Shown here one piece after another: positions 7,827-17,438 of a stretch of 64,000 bases of DNA (within the stretch, counting starts at the first letter, position 1; each line of letters starts with the position of its first letter). The DNA is from Polynucleobacter finlandensis (GTDB lineage: Bacteria > Pseudomonadota > Gammaproteobacteria > Burkholderiales > Burkholderiaceae). Location of the stretch: the NCBI RefSeq assembly GCF_018881755.1, contig NZ_JACVPS010000012.1:1-64000 (forward strand), in the 5' to 3' direction. The translations under genes were made by a program, and so were the position numbers. Below the pieces are notes generated by a model that saw nothing but the letters and a program-made list of their open reading frames with translations, ran no database searches and was not told the origin of the DNA.

Positions 7827-8756
7827 TTACTCTAAATTTTGAACTTGTTCACGCATTTGCTCGATAAAGAGCTTTAACTCTAAAGCAGCTTGAGTACATT
7901 CTTCTGAAACCGACTTAGAACTCAGTGTATTGGCTTCACGATTGAGTTCTTGCATTAAGAAATCCAATCGCTTGCCAACTGGCCCCTTACCGGCCAAGGC
8001 ATTATCAACCGCCTGGAGATGTGTCTTCAAGCGTGCAAACTCTTCAGCAACATCAATGCGCACCGCATAGAGCACTACCTCTTGACGAATGCGTTCCATC
8101 AACTCAGGGCCGCCTTTAGATTGCTCTTGGCTAGCCAATGCTTCTGCCAAACGCTCAGAGAGTTTTTCTTGATACTGGGTGACGTACTCGGGCACCTTGG
8201 GTTCAATCACTTTCACAATCTCACGCATCTTGCCAGTGATGCTAGTCAGCACACCGACTAGCGCTTTACCTTCGGCCTGACGACTTTCCGTCAAGGCAGC
8301 CAAAGCAGCACGGCCAGCTTCTACCGTCGCAGCAATCCACCCCTCTTCCTCACCACGTGGCTCAGAAACAATGCCCGGCCAACGCAAGATGTCAGCAATC
8401 CCTAAAGCCTGCGCCTTTGGAAAGGCCTCTTGAGCTTTTTCTTGCAAGGTATACAAAGCGTCCAAGCGATCTTTATTGAGCGCACCTAGGGCGTGAGGAT
8501 TGCTCTTAGCGGCACCAGCTGCGCCGGCATTGACCCGCCAAGCAGCTCGAAACTCGACTTTTCCCCGAGAGAGGGCCGAAGTAGCCATTTCTCGAAGAGC
8601 GGGCTCAGCCCCACGGCACTCGTCCGGAAGACGAAAGCCCAAATCCAGAAAGCGGCTGTTCACAGCCCTACATTCCACCTGCAGATCAGCAACTACACCA
8701 GCTCCTAGGGAGACTTGGCGAGAAGCGCTGCCATAACCAGTCATGCTCGATATCAT
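7827..8756 (-). CDS. yicC: YicC family endoribonuclease-like protein
   Basis: 309 residues with the diagnostic N-terminus 'MISSMTGYGSASRQ', internal 'ECRAVNSRFLDLGFRLP', and the C-terminal 'GKRLDFLMQELNREANTLSSKS' block. The YicC/YloC family is linked to RNA degradation. It is slightly longer than the usual ~290 residues because of an Ala-rich insertion after about residue 75. The gene heads the yicC-gmk-rpoZ-spoT series and is divergent from rph, with 52 bp between the starts. Confidence 0.93.
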   Translation of the reverse strand: MISSMTGYGSASRQVSLGAGVVADLQVECRAVNSRFLDLGFRLPDECRGAEPALREMATSALSRGKVEFRAAWRVNAGAAGAAKSNPHALGALNKDRLDALYTLQEKAQEAFPKAQALGIADILRWPGIVSEPRGEEEGWIAATVEAGRAALAALTESRQAEGKALVGVLTSITGKMREIVKVIEPKVPEYVTQYQEKLSERLAEALASQEQSKGGPELMERIRQEVVLYAVRIDVAEEFARLKTHLQAVDNALAGKGPVGKRLDFLMQELNREANTLSSKSVSEECTQAALELKLFIEQMREQVQNLE

Positions 8757-8808
8757 GTGAACATTGTAGATTCTTTATAGATCCAGCCCAAACTTAGGAC
8801 CAAACCCC

Positions 8809-9540
8809 ATGAGCACCTCGAATGTCAGCCGCCCAAGCGGTCGTAACGCAAAACAATTACGCCCTGTCACGATTACCCGTGCCTTTACCAAGCATGCGGA
8901 AGGCTCAGTCCTCATTGCCTTTGGCGATACCAAGGTTTTATGTACAGCCAGCATCCTTGAGCGCGTCCCACCTCATAAAAAGGGCTCTGGCGAAGGTTGG
9001 GTTACTGCTGAATACGGCATGCTCCCCCGCTCCACCCATACCCGTAGCGATCGTGAAGCCGCTCGTGGCAAACAATCTGGCCGCACCCAAGAAATCCAAC
9101 GCCTCATTGGTCGCGCCATGCGTAGCGTCTTCAACCTAGAAACTTTAGGCGAGCGCACCATTCATTTAGATTGCGATGTCTTGCAAGCCGATGGTGGAAC
9201 GCGTACGGCCTCCATTACTGGCGCTTATGTTGCTGCTAGAGACGCAGTGAACCAATTACTCAAAAGTGGTGTCCTCACTAAAGATCCGATCATCGATAGC
9301 GTTGCTGCGATCTCGGTGGGTATTTACCAAGGCATACCAGTGCTCGATTTAGATTACCCAGAAGACTCTTCTTGCGATACCGATATGAACGTCGTCATGA
9401 CTGGCAAAGGCGGCATGATTGAAGTGCAAGGCACAGCCGAAGGCGCGACCTTCTCACGCACTGAACTCACTGCCCTGCTAGACCTCGCAGAGCAAGGTAT
9501 TCATGATCTAACGAAGTTGCAATTAGAAGCCCTCCAGTAA
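8809..9540 (+). CDS. rph: Ribonuclease PH
   Basis: 243 residues matching RNase PH: '[19 protein letters not shown]', '[18 protein letters not shown]', '[10 protein letters not shown]' and '[16 protein letters not shown]', then '[21 protein letters not shown]'. It is a phosphorolytic 3'-5' exoribonuclease that trims tRNA 3' ends. First gene of rph-rdgB-hemW, all on the plus strand with gaps under 60 bp. Confidence 0.97.
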   Translation: MSTSNVSRPSGRNAKQLRPVTITRAFTKHAEGSVLIAFGDTKVLCTASILERVPPHKKGSGEGWVTAEYGMLPRSTHTRSDREAARGKQSGRTQEIQRLIGRAMRSVFNLETLGERTIHLDCDVLQADGGTRTASITGAYVAARDAVNQLLKSGVLTKDPIIDSVAAISVGIYQGIPVLDLDYPEDSSCDTDMNVVMTGKGGMIEVQGTAEGATFSRTELTALLDLAEQGIHDLTKLQLEALQ

Positions 9541-9564
9541 ACCAATCGATGACTGATTAAGATC

Positions 9565-10155
9565 ATGCAAAAACTGGTTCTCGCTTCGAATAACGCTGGC
9601 AAGGTTCGTGAGTTTCAAGCCCTACTAGCGCCACTCGACTTTGAAGTCATTCCTCAAGGTGAGTTGGGTATTGCGTCGGCGGAGGAACCACACCATACCT
9701 TTGTTGAGAATGCCCTTGCCAAGGCTCGTCATGCAAGTGCTGCGAGTGGCATGCCTGCACTGGCTGATGACTCCGGCATTTGCGCCCATGCACTCAATGG
9801 CGCACCAGGCGTTTACTCGGCACGCTACGCAGGGGAAGCTTGCGATGATACCGCCAACAATCGTAAGTTAATTAAAGCTTTGAGTGGCAAAAGTGATAGA
9901 GGCGCTCACTATGTTTGTGCTTTAGTACTAGTACAAAATACAAATGATCCAGAACCACTGATTGTGCAAACACGCTGGTATGGTCAGATCCTTGACCAAG
10001 CAATAGGGGAAAATGGTTTCGGTTATGACCCTTACTTCTTTTTGCCAGAGCTAGCACAAACAGCCGCGCAATTAGATCCTGTCCAAAAGAACCTCATCAG
10101 CCATCGCGGACAAGCGTTGCGTGAACTCATTACGCAGTTAAAAAGTCGTAGTTAA
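9565..10155 (+). CDS. rdgB: XTP/dITP diphosphatase (non-canonical purine NTP pyrophosphatase)
   Basis: 196 residues of the Ham1/RdgB family: the N-terminal substrate loop 'LASNNAGKVREFQ', 'FVENALAKARHA', the catalytic region 'ALADDSGICAHALNGAPGVYSARYAG' and 'GFGYDPYFFLPE' near the C-terminus. It hydrolyses dITP and XTP to monophosphates, keeping deaminated purines out of DNA and RNA. It follows rph by 24 bp. Confidence 0.96.
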   Translation: MQKLVLASNNAGKVREFQALLAPLDFEVIPQGELGIASAEEPHHTFVENALAKARHASAASGMPALADDSGICAHALNGAPGVYSARYAGEACDDTANNRKLIKALSGKSDRGAHYVCALVLVQNTNDPEPLIVQTRWYGQILDQAIGENGFGYDPYFFLPELAQTAAQLDPVQKNLISHRGQALRELITQLKSRS

Positions 10156-10194
10156 TGGCGCTTAATAACAGTGCTTAACAGCAGCCCTAATAAA

Positions 10195-11352
10195 ATGACT
10201 CTCACTGCGCTACCGCCGTTAGCGCTGTACATTCATTTTCCGTGGTGTGAAAAGAAATGCCCTTATTGTGATTTCAACTCACATCAAGTGAAAGATGGCG
10301 TTCAGGGCTTTGATGAGGAGCGCTACATCAAAGCACTCATTACCGATCTAGAAACAGAATTACCGCGCATCTGGGGCCGTCAAGTTCACAGCATCTTTAT
10401 TGGTGGTGGCACGCCTAGCCTGCTCTCACCCACAGGAATGAATGATCTGCTCTCAGCCATTCGGGCACGCGTCAACCTAGAGCCCGGTGCCGAGATCACG
10501 ATGGAGGCTAATCCTGGTTCAGTGGAGGCGGATAAATTCGCTGCCTTTGCTAAGTCTGGAATCAATCGTGTCTCTTTAGGCATACAAAGTTTTCAGGATG
10601 AACAGCTCAAAGCTTTGGGGCGTATTCATAACGGTGAAGAAGCTAAACAGGCCATTGCCATTGCAGTTGAGAACTTTAAGTCTGTGAACATTGATTTAAT
10701 GTACGGCCTACCCAATCAAAGTTTGGCAGCTGCCAAAGCAGATATTGAGACCGCACTCTCTTTTAAGACACCACATCTCTCGCTCTACAACCTCACACTA
10801 GAACCCAATACGTATTTCGCGAACTTTCCACCTAAGTTACCTAGCGAAGATGAAATCGATGCGATCTTTGAACAAAATCTGGAGCTCCTGACTGCGGCTG
10901 GCTACAAGCGCTATGAAGTTTCCGCCTACGCCAAAAAAGATCAAGAGTGCAAACACAATCTGAACTACTGGCGCTTTGGTGATTACATCGGCATTGGTGC
11001 CGGTGCGCATGGGAAGATTTCCTTCCCGGATAAAGTGACCCGACAAGTGCGTGAGCGCCATCCAGAAACTTATATGCAAGCGATGGAAAGCAAAGGTAAT
11101 GCATTGATTGAGTCGCGTGATGTATCCGCCAAAGATCTGCCATTTGAATTTATGCTCAATACCTTGCGACTAACAGATGGTGTTGAAACGAAAACCTTTA
11201 GCGAGCGAACTGGCTTACCACTCCACGTCATCTCTAAAGGTCTTGAAGAGGCCAGTAAAAAAGGATTGCTCGATGACAATCCTACAGCTCTGAAAGCGAC
11301 AGACTTGGGCTTGCGCTACTTGAATAACCTCCAAGAGATGTTCTTGGAGTAA
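10195..11352 (+). CDS. hemW: HemW, radical SAM heme chaperone
   Basis: About 385 residues. The radical SAM cluster motif CxxxCxxC is seen in 'PWCEKKCPYCDFN', followed by 'FIGGGTPSLLSP', 'TMEANPGSVE' and 'GINRVSLGIQSF', typical of HemW (formerly called HemN-like oxygen-independent coproporphyrinogen oxidase). The C-terminal 'FEFMLNTLRLTDGV' is also characteristic. The family is thought to deliver heme rather than oxidise coproporphyrinogen. The start is uncertain: ATG 10195 gives the usual short lead to the first strand, and a GTG at 10171 would add eight residues; neither has a clear ribosome binding site. Last gene of rph-rdgB-hemW. Confidence 0.93.
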   Translation: MTLTALPPLALYIHFPWCEKKCPYCDFNSHQVKDGVQGFDEERYIKALITDLETELPRIWGRQVHSIFIGGGTPSLLSPTGMNDLLSAIRARVNLEPGAEITMEANPGSVEADKFAAFAKSGINRVSLGIQSFQDEQLKALGRIHNGEEAKQAIAIAVENFKSVNIDLMYGLPNQSLAAAKADIETALSFKTPHLSLYNLTLEPNTYFANFPPKLPSEDEIDAIFEQNLELLTAAGYKRYEVSAYAKKDQECKHNLNYWRFGDYIGIGAGAHGKISFPDKVTRQVRERHPETYMQAMESKGNALIESRDVSAKDLPFEFMLNTLRLTDGVETKTFSERTGLPLHVISKGLEEASKKGLLDDNPTALKATDLGLRYLNNLQEMFLE

Positions 11353-11380
11353 ATAAAGAATAGATAGACCTACTGGTTTT

Positions 11381-12154
11381 CTACTTGCCGCTCCAGGTTG
11401 GCGGTTTTCCTTCCAGAAATGCAGCAACGCCATGATGAAAATCTGCACTGCCATAACACTCAGCAATCAGATCTGAACAATCGGGAAGATTGCTTTTCAT
11501 CAAACGTGCCAGAGTTAGTTTTGAAACCTTTTGAGTGATCGGCGCCAACTTCATGAGACGCCCTGCTAAATCCAGAGATGCTTGCGTAAGCTCTTCGGGT
11601 TGATGAGTGCTCAGTAAATAGCCTTGCTGTTGCAACTCAGCTGCAGGAACCATTTCAGCCAAGAGAAGCATACGCTTGACGATATTGACACCCAGATGAG
11701 CAACCAACCAAGCGACATTTCCAGCCGACAAGCAATTACCCAAGGTTTTGGCAATCGGAACGCCAAAGCGCGCATCGTGAGTAGCAATACGAAAATCACA
11801 GCAGCTGGCAATCGCTAAACCACCCCCTACTGCCATCCCATCAATCGCTGCTATCGTTGGAATTGGCAAGGTTGCCAGGGGACTCAAGTAGTCATCGATT
11901 CCCTCTTCATAGCCTATGCCATCGGCGCCCGTTTTAAAGTCAGAAAATTGGGCGATATCACTGCCAGAAACAAAAGACTTCCCACCCGCACCCCGAAAGA
12001 TGGCTAAGCGAACCTGAGGGTTTTGCGCAAGATCCTGACAAATGTTCTTTAGGCTTTGATACATGCCTACCGTCATGGCATTGCGCGCTGCCACATGATC
12101 AAAAGTCACATGCGCAATGCCATCATCAATCTCACATAAGACTTGAGCAGTCAT
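11381..12154 (-). CDS. Enoyl-CoA hydratase/isomerase family protein
   Basis: 257 residues of the crotonase fold. Oxyanion-hole segments are visible: 'ARNAMTVGM' early, 'GGKSFVSGSDIAQF' in the middle and 'AAIDGMAVGGGLAIASCCDFRIA' with the conserved Gly-Gly. The exact substrate cannot be read from sequence; the family acts on acyl-CoA thioesters in hydration, isomerisation or related steps. It is 9 bp downstream of a Bug receptor gene and near a class III CoA-transferase, which suggests uptake and CoA-dependent breakdown of an organic acid. Confidence 0.88.
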   Translation of the reverse strand: MTAQVLCEIDDGIAHVTFDHVAARNAMTVGMYQSLKNICQDLAQNPQVRLAIFRGAGGKSFVSGSDIAQFSDFKTGADGIGYEEGIDDYLSPLATLPIPTIAAIDGMAVGGGLAIASCCDFRIATHDARFGVPIAKTLGNCLSAGNVAWLVAHLGVNIVKRMLLLAEMVPAAELQQQGYLLSTHQPEELTQASLDLAGRLMKLAPITQKVSKLTLARLMKSNLPDCSDLIAECYGSADFHHGVAAFLEGKPPTWSGK

Positions 12155-12163
12155 ACCTAGTAA

Positions 12164-13162
12164 TTACTCAGCCTTAATATTTAAGCTTTTAACGAGACGT
12201 TGATATTTAGCCAACTCTCCAGTTAAAAACAAGCTGAACGCCGCTGGTGTGGTCGGGCCTTCAGGTTGCAAGCCTTGAGAATCTAAAGTCTTCTTAATTT
12301 GCGGATCAGCCATCGCGGCTTTGACTGCTTGATCGATCTTGTTTACGACAGCAGGATCCATGCCTTTAGGGCCCATGATGGAATACCAGTTTGTCACATC
12401 AAATCCTGCAATGCCAACTTCATTAAAGGTTGGCACGTTTGGCAGAATCGACAAACGCTTAGGCGTAGAAATCGCCAAGGCCTTGAGGCTACCATCCTTA
12501 ATTTGCTGCAAGTTGGGTGGCAAAGTATCAAAGTTCATCGTAATCTGCCCGCCGAGCAAATCAATAATCGCCTGACCACTCCCCTTATAAGGGACATGGT
12601 TTAAAGAGATCCCAGCGATTTTGGCAAAGAGTGCACCAGCCAAATGTTGAGTACTACCAATGCCGGAAGATCCATACGTCATTTGATCAGGGTTAGCTTT
12701 AGCCAAGGCAATCAATTGCGCTACCGAGTTCACCGGCAAGGAAGCTTTTACCACCAACACATTGGGTACATAACCCAGATAAGTAATCGGCGTGAAATCC
12801 GTTGCAGCGTTATAAGGCACACTGGTCAGTACGAATGGCGCAATTGCATTTGAATTTGAATGGCCTACCAACAAGGTATAGCCATCTGGCGTTGACTTTG
12901 CAATTTGATCAGCAGCAATAGTTCCCGCAGCACCAGATTTGTTTTCCACAATCACGGTCTGCCCCAAGATCTCACCCATTTTTGGAGCAAGCGCACGCGC
13001 CACAATATCTGTTCCTCCACCAGGAGCAAACCCAACAATTAAGCGAATCGGTTTAGTGGGGTATGCCTGCTGAGCGGACACGGAAAAAGGCGTAGCACAA
13101 AGACCAAAAGCGGTTGCCAAAGCAAAGCTTCGTGCAATCCATTTGGGGGACTTAATCAACAT
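12164..13162 (-). CDS. Bug/TctC family periplasmic substrate-binding protein
   Basis: 332 residues with an N-terminal signal peptide (basic start, hydrophobic core, cleavage after 'SVSAQQ'), then '[25 protein letters not shown]', '[20 protein letters not shown]' and '[19 protein letters not shown]', the signature of the Bug (Bordetella uptake gene) receptors of tripartite tricarboxylate transporters, expanded in Burkholderiales. It probably binds a carboxylate in the periplasm; no membrane subunits are nearby, so it is an orphan receptor here. Divergent from the CoA-transferase gene. Confidence 0.93.
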   Translation of the reverse strand: MLIKSPKWIARSFALATAFGLCATPFSVSAQQAYPTKPIRLIVGFAPGGGTDIVARALAPKMGEILGQTVIVENKSGAAGTIAADQIAKSTPDGYTLLVGHSNSNAIAPFVLTSVPYNAATDFTPITYLGYVPNVLVVKASLPVNSVAQLIALAKANPDQMTYGSSGIGSTQHLAGALFAKIAGISLNHVPYKGSGQAIIDLLGGQITMNFDTLPPNLQQIKDGSLKALAISTPKRLSILPNVPTFNEVGIAGFDVTNWYSIMGPKGMDPAVVNKIDQAVKAAMADPQIKKTLDSQGLQPEGPTTPAAFSLFLTGELAKYQRLVKSLNIKAE

Positions 13163-13265
13163 GAAATCTCCAATACTGTTCTAGTTATATATCTATCAAG
13201 ACAGCCTATTAGCTATTGCTTGATATTATGTGATTCATTCTAAACATATAAAAACAATAGAGACA

Positions 13266-14483
13266 ATGCCGAAAACCCCTAGCGCCAAACCTTTACCGCT
13301 TGCCGGAGTCCGCGTTTTAGATGTCAGCCAAGTCATGGCTGGCCCTTACTGCTGCATGCTCCTGGCTGACCTAGGGGCTGATGTGATTAAAATTGAACCT
13401 CCAGGAACGGGAGATCAAACCCGTGGCGCCATGGGATTCAAGATGAAAGGCTCAGATAGCATGGGCTTTCTGAACATGAATCGCAACAAACGCAGTGTGA
13501 CCTTAAACCTGAAGAGCAAAGCTGGCAAAGAGGTCTTTTTCAAACTAGTCAAGACTGCCGACATCCTGGTCGAAAACTATCGCCCCGGTGTCATGAAAAA
13601 GCTTGGAATCGACTACTCATCTCTCAAAGCCATTAACCCAGGCTTGGTCTATGCCAGTATCTCTGGCTTTGGTCAAACTGGTCCTTGGTCTGACAGGCCT
13701 GGTTTTGATCTGATGGCACAAGCCATGTCTGGCGTCATGAGCGTGACTGGCTACCCTGATGGTCCACCAGTCAAAGCAGGTGTACCGGTTGCTGATATTG
13801 GTTGCGCTCTTTTTGCCGTGTATGGCATCCTCTCCGCCTACATTGGTAAAACGAAATCTGGCGAAGGTCAGTTTATTGATGCTTCATTATTTGATTCTGC
13901 TTTAGCATTTTCTATTTGGGACACAGCGCAGTACTGGGGCACTGGTGTTGAACCATACAAGCTAGGTACTGCCAATCACATGAGTGCACCCTATCAAGCC
14001 ATGAAAGCCTCTGATGGCTACTTTGTGATGGGTGCCACCAATCAAAAACTCTGGAAACTGTTATGCGACAACATTGCTCGCCCAGAACTATTTGAAGATG
14101 CGCGCTTTAAGACCAATCCACTGCGCTTAGCCAATCGATTAGAGCTTGCGAGTGAACTAGAAAAAACTTTTGTTACAAAAACCAGCGAAGAATGGGTTGA
14201 TCTATTGCTAGCGGAAGGTATCCCTGCAGGCCCCATCAATACCTACCCACAAGCGTTTGATAGCGAACATGGTAAACATCGCCAAATGCGTATGGAAATT
14301 GATCATCCGATCGAAGGAAAGGTGCCTAACATTGGCTTCGCAGTGAAGTTAAGTGAGACACCTCAACAAGTCAGAAAACATCCGCCTTTGCTTGGTGAGC
14401 ACACTAGCGAGTTATTGGCAGAACTGGAAATTTCAGGTGATGAACTAAAGGCGCTTGAAGAAGGTGGCGCCTTTCAGCCATAA
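13266..14483 (+). CDS. CaiB/BaiF family (class III) CoA-transferase
   Basis: About 405 residues. Hallmarks are 'LAGVRVLDVSQVMAGPYCCMLLADLGADVIKIEPPGTGD', the internal 'NMNRNKRSVTLNLKSKAGKEVF' and 'VLVENYRPGVMKKLGIDYSSL'-type text, and 'SISGFGQTGPWSDRPGFD'. Class III CoA-transferases move CoA between carboxylic acids through an aspartyl-CoA intermediate. The ATG at 13266 begins the family-like sequence; a GTG at 13230 would add 12 unrelated residues. Divergent from the Bug receptor and probably in the same acyl-acid pathway as the crotonase-fold enzyme next to it. Confidence 0.92.
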   Translation: MPKTPSAKPLPLAGVRVLDVSQVMAGPYCCMLLADLGADVIKIEPPGTGDQTRGAMGFKMKGSDSMGFLNMNRNKRSVTLNLKSKAGKEVFFKLVKTADILVENYRPGVMKKLGIDYSSLKAINPGLVYASISGFGQTGPWSDRPGFDLMAQAMSGVMSVTGYPDGPPVKAGVPVADIGCALFAVYGILSAYIGKTKSGEGQFIDASLFDSALAFSIWDTAQYWGTGVEPYKLGTANHMSAPYQAMKASDGYFVMGATNQKLWKLLCDNIARPELFEDARFKTNPLRLANRLELASELEKTFVTKTSEEWVDLLLAEGIPAGPINTYPQAFDSEHGKHRQMRMEIDHPIEGKVPNIGFAVKLSETPQQVRKHPPLLGEHTSELLAELEISGDELKALEEGGAFQP

Positions 14484-14492
14484 GCATAGTGA

Positions 14493-15944
14493 TCAGCCAA
14501 AAATCTCAATAGGTTCATTTGGCAAAAAGATGGTGAACTTAGCCCCACCACCAGCGGCATCTGCGTAACTGATGCGACCACCATGTCGAGTCACAATGTG
14601 CTGGCAAAGCCAAAGACCTAAGCCCATGCCTGTTTTTTTACTACCACTCAGAAGCTCGAACAGGTGGGATTGGTGCTCAACAGAAACACCTTCGCCATTA
14701 TCGGCAATGCTGAACTCAAGACCATTCGATTGAGCTTGAGTTTCAATAGTCATTTTTCGATGGGTTTGAGTCGAATCTTCTAAGGCTTGAATGGCGTTAT
14801 TGATCAGATTCAGAATAACCTGCTGCACTTCGCCACGATTCACATTGGCTATGACATTAGAGCCACTCTTCAGAACTATTTGAATATTTTTTGACTGAAT
14901 CTCAGGCTTAGTAATCTGCAGTACTAAGTCTATGAGTTCATTCAGATCCACCCTTTCAGCATCCAACTGAGATTCAGAAAAGATGGCGCGTAAAGACTTA
15001 ATAATATTGGCAGCACGCTGATTATCAGCAAGCAAGGTTTCCAAAATATCTTTTTCTAAGCCCGGATCAATTCCACCTTCAGCTAATTTCTTTTGTAAAA
15101 ACTGAATATTTAAGCTGCTTGCCCCCAAGGGCTGATTAAGCTCATGCGCGATAGATGCGGAGAGCGCGCCAGTGGCTGTAGTTTTATTGGCCTTCAATAG
15201 TGAAGCAATGAGGCCCTCTCTTTCAATCAATAAACCCCGAATTTCTTCGTTCTCAAGCCCTGCTCTAGCGCTTTCTTTTGCAATGCGCTCGGCCCAATAA
15301 CCGCCAATAGCGATATAGGACAGTGCGCTCATCACCATTTGAGCAACCGTAAAGAGAATGAGAATCTGGGGGAGTTGATCAACCCGACTAATGGAAACGC
15401 TGCTAGCAACCAGAACCAAGAAGCGCCCTAAAGCAAATAATAACTCTGCCGTTGTCGCATATTGCAAATAAGCCAACTGCTGCGAAGGGGTAGATTTTCT
15501 TTTTTTTCTGAGCTGAATAATTTGAAAAATAAAGAAGGTGATTGAAATAAAACACATCAAAGCAGTACGCATCTCAAAGCTTCCATATGCGCGCATATAT
15601 TCAAAGACGAGCAGAAAAATAATGGTCAAAACGATAAAAAATACTTGTAAGCGCCTGCCAATAGAATGCACCAGAGATCTGCAAAATAAAAACTGCAAAG
15701 TCGCCGCTATAAAGAAAAGTGTATTGGCTACCGTGAAATTAAATTCTGGATGTGCAATATCAGTGAGTGTCACGATGCCGGTGCCAAACGTGATCAGCCC
15801 GACAATGCTGACAACCAAAGAGCTCATCCAATAAAGACTAGGCCTAATCGTATGCTGAGAGCGATAGTAGTGATAAACGCCCAATAACAAGCCAAACTGG
15901 ATCGTGGCAAGAATGTAGAAATAGATGGAGATCAAAAGCTTCAT
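14493..15944 (-). CDS. Membrane sensor histidine kinase (orphan)
   Basis: 483 residues from the ATG at 15944. The N-terminal ~230 residues form about seven or eight hydrophobic segments separated by short loops, followed by a coiled linker, the dimerisation box with the phosphorylatable H267 in 'SIAHELNQPLG', and a HATPase domain with N-box 'LINNAIQAL', G1 'DNGEGV' and G2 'GMGLGLWLC'. No response regulator adjoins it. The open frame runs 62 residues further upstream through the island's left att copy, but this extension lacks family character. The native upstream region is cut 54 bp before the start by the island; before insertion the gene would have lain just downstream of tRNA-Ser. Confidence 0.85.
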   Translation of the reverse strand: MKLLISIYFYILATIQFGLLLGVYHYYRSQHTIRPSLYWMSSLVVSIVGLITFGTGIVTLTDIAHPEFNFTVANTLFFIAATLQFLFCRSLVHSIGRRLQVFFIVLTIIFLLVFEYMRAYGSFEMRTALMCFISITFFIFQIIQLRKKRKSTPSQQLAYLQYATTAELLFALGRFLVLVASSVSISRVDQLPQILILFTVAQMVMSALSYIAIGGYWAERIAKESARAGLENEEIRGLLIEREGLIASLLKANKTTATGALSASIAHELNQPLGASSLNIQFLQKKLAEGGIDPGLEKDILETLLADNQRAANIIKSLRAIFSESQLDAERVDLNELIDLVLQITKPEIQSKNIQIVLKSGSNVIANVNRGEVQQVILNLINNAIQALEDSTQTHRKMTIETQAQSNGLEFSIADNGEGVSVEHQSHLFELLSGSKKTGMGLGLWLCQHIVTRHGGRISYADAAGGGAKFTIFLPNEPIEIFG

Positions 15945-15997
15945 AAAAGCTATCGTACAACGCTCCAGCTTCAGGGGAAATGAAATTAGCGGGCTAG

Positions 15998-16011
15998 TGG
16001 CGGAAGAGGTG
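15998..16011. repeat. Distal att copy of the island
   Basis: A 14-bp duplicate of the tRNA-Ser(UGA) 3' end, identical to 25545-25558. The flanking bases differ on both sides, so the direct repeat is exactly 14 bp. Confidence 0.88.
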
Positions 16012-16188
16012 TCTATTAGAGCTAATGTTAGGTTAGAGAAGCTCTTAGACAAAGTTAGCGCCCCTGAGAACACATCTAAAGCATATGAAATATAGCATAT
16101 GCTAGCAAAGTCAATTTTCATTGCTTCCAATGAGGCTTCTTAGACCTTACATTGAATTCTTGAATTAACTCCCCTCTTACAACCCTCC

Positions 16189-16212
16189 TTTGAGGGAAAG
16201 TTTGAGGTAACT
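16189..16212 (+). repeat. Tandem 12-mers beside the left att (candidate integrase arm sites)
   Basis: TTTGAGGGAAAG (16189-16200) is followed directly by TTTGAGGTAACT (16201-16212), just upstream of the integrase start. A matching tandem pair of ATTGAGGGAACA lies at the other end of the island. Paired short repeats near both ends, in the same orientation, fit arm-type integrase binding sites. Confidence 0.6.
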
Positions 16213-16227
16213 AAAGGATGAATGTAA

Positions 16228-17427
16228 ATGAAGCTAACATACCAATCGGCCCTCAAAATAACCAAATCTGGGCGATATTTTGACCATGCCAGCAGTCTGC
16301 ACTTATGGGTTAAAAGCCCTACTCAGAAGTACTGGATTCTGCGCTATATGGCTAGAGGCAAAAGACAAGATATGAGCTTAGGCTCAATAAATGTAGTCCC
16401 CCTTCAGGAGGCTAGAAAAAAAGCTCTGGAAGCCCAAATAGAGCTTTCCCAAGGCATAAATCCTCTTGAGAAGAAAAAAGCGAATAAGAAGGCAATTGAA
16501 AGTAAAAAGGCTCAAGTTCAATTCAAGGATTTTGCACTTGAATGCGTAGAATCGAAAAGCCACGAATGGCGAAGCTCGAAACACCATGACCAATGGCTTT
16601 ACACCCTAAAGGAGTTTGCCTTTCCAGTTATTGGAGATAAGCCAATAGAACAAGTTAATACTGAGGATATTTTAAAAATACTTAAGCCCATATGGAAAAC
16701 TAAAACAAATACTGCATCCAGATTAAGGGGGCGACTTGAGTGGATAATTTCGTCCGCTATAGCTAGAGAATACTTCACTCAAAACAACCCAGCAGTTTGG
16801 CGAGGGCACCTTCAGACAATTCTTTCCGCTCCAAATAAAACAGCAAAGACCAAGCATCACCCTGCACTTCAATACAAGGAACTTCCAATGCTAATGCTCA
16901 AATTAAAATCAATGGAAGGTATCTCTGCGCTTGCCCTTGAGTTCACGATACTCAATGCATCAAGGACGGGTGAAGTGATTGGCGGCCTAAGGAGCGAAGT
17001 AGATGGGAGCGTGTGGATAATTCCCGCTGAACGAATGAAGGGCAATCGGGAGCACCGTGTTCCGCTATGTACAAGGTCAATTGAAATCCTTGCTATTGCA
17101 AGCATGCTTGACCCAAATAGTCCGTACTTGTTTTCAAAAAATGGTAAAGCTTTATCGAACATGGCAATGACAATGGTTTTACGGAGGCTAAAAATAGGCA
17201 TTACCGTTCATGGATTCCGCTCCACATTTAGGGACTGGGTTTCGGAAGAAACATCAACTCCATCAGAAGTTGCAGAAATGGCTTTGGCGCACGCTATTAG
17301 CAATAAAACTGAATCCTCTTATCGAAGAGGTGATTTACTAGCAAGAAGACGTGAGCTAATGAACCTGTGGGAAGGTTTCTGCGCCTCTGCCGCTATAGAC
17401 AACATCATTGAACTTAAGGTAGCTTAG
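16228..17427 (+). CDS. P4-type tyrosine integrase
   Basis: 399 residues. The N-terminus fits the DUF4102 arm-binding domain ('DHASSLHLWVKSPTQKYWIL', 'GSINVVPLQEARKKALEAQ') found in integrases of P4-like islands. The catalytic domain has R246 ('NASRTGEVIGGL'), H328 and R331 ('HGFRSTFRDW'), H355 and the nucleophile Y365 ('SSYRRGD'), so the active site is complete. It should integrate and, with a directionality factor, excise the surrounding island at tRNA-Ser. The gene reads inwards from the left border, on the side away from the tRNA, which is less common than adjacency to the tRNA. Confidence 0.94.
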   Translation: MKLTYQSALKITKSGRYFDHASSLHLWVKSPTQKYWILRYMARGKRQDMSLGSINVVPLQEARKKALEAQIELSQGINPLEKKKANKKAIESKKAQVQFKDFALECVESKSHEWRSSKHHDQWLYTLKEFAFPVIGDKPIEQVNTEDILKILKPIWKTKTNTASRLRGRLEWIISSAIAREYFTQNNPAVWRGHLQTILSAPNKTAKTKHHPALQYKELPMLMLKLKSMEGISALALEFTILNASRTGEVIGGLRSEVDGSVWIIPAERMKGNREHRVPLCTRSIEILAIASMLDPNSPYLFSKNGKALSNMAMTMVLRRLKIGITVHGFRSTFRDWVSEETSTPSEVAEMALAHAISNKTESSYRRGDLLARRRELMNLWEGFCASAAIDNIIELKVA

Positions 17428-17438
17428 AAAGGCAGGAT

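Noticed and set aside
15945..16130. 62-residue N-terminal extension of the histidine kinase
   Set aside because: It reads through the island's att copy into island DNA, so it cannot be ancestral and has no kinase-like sequence.
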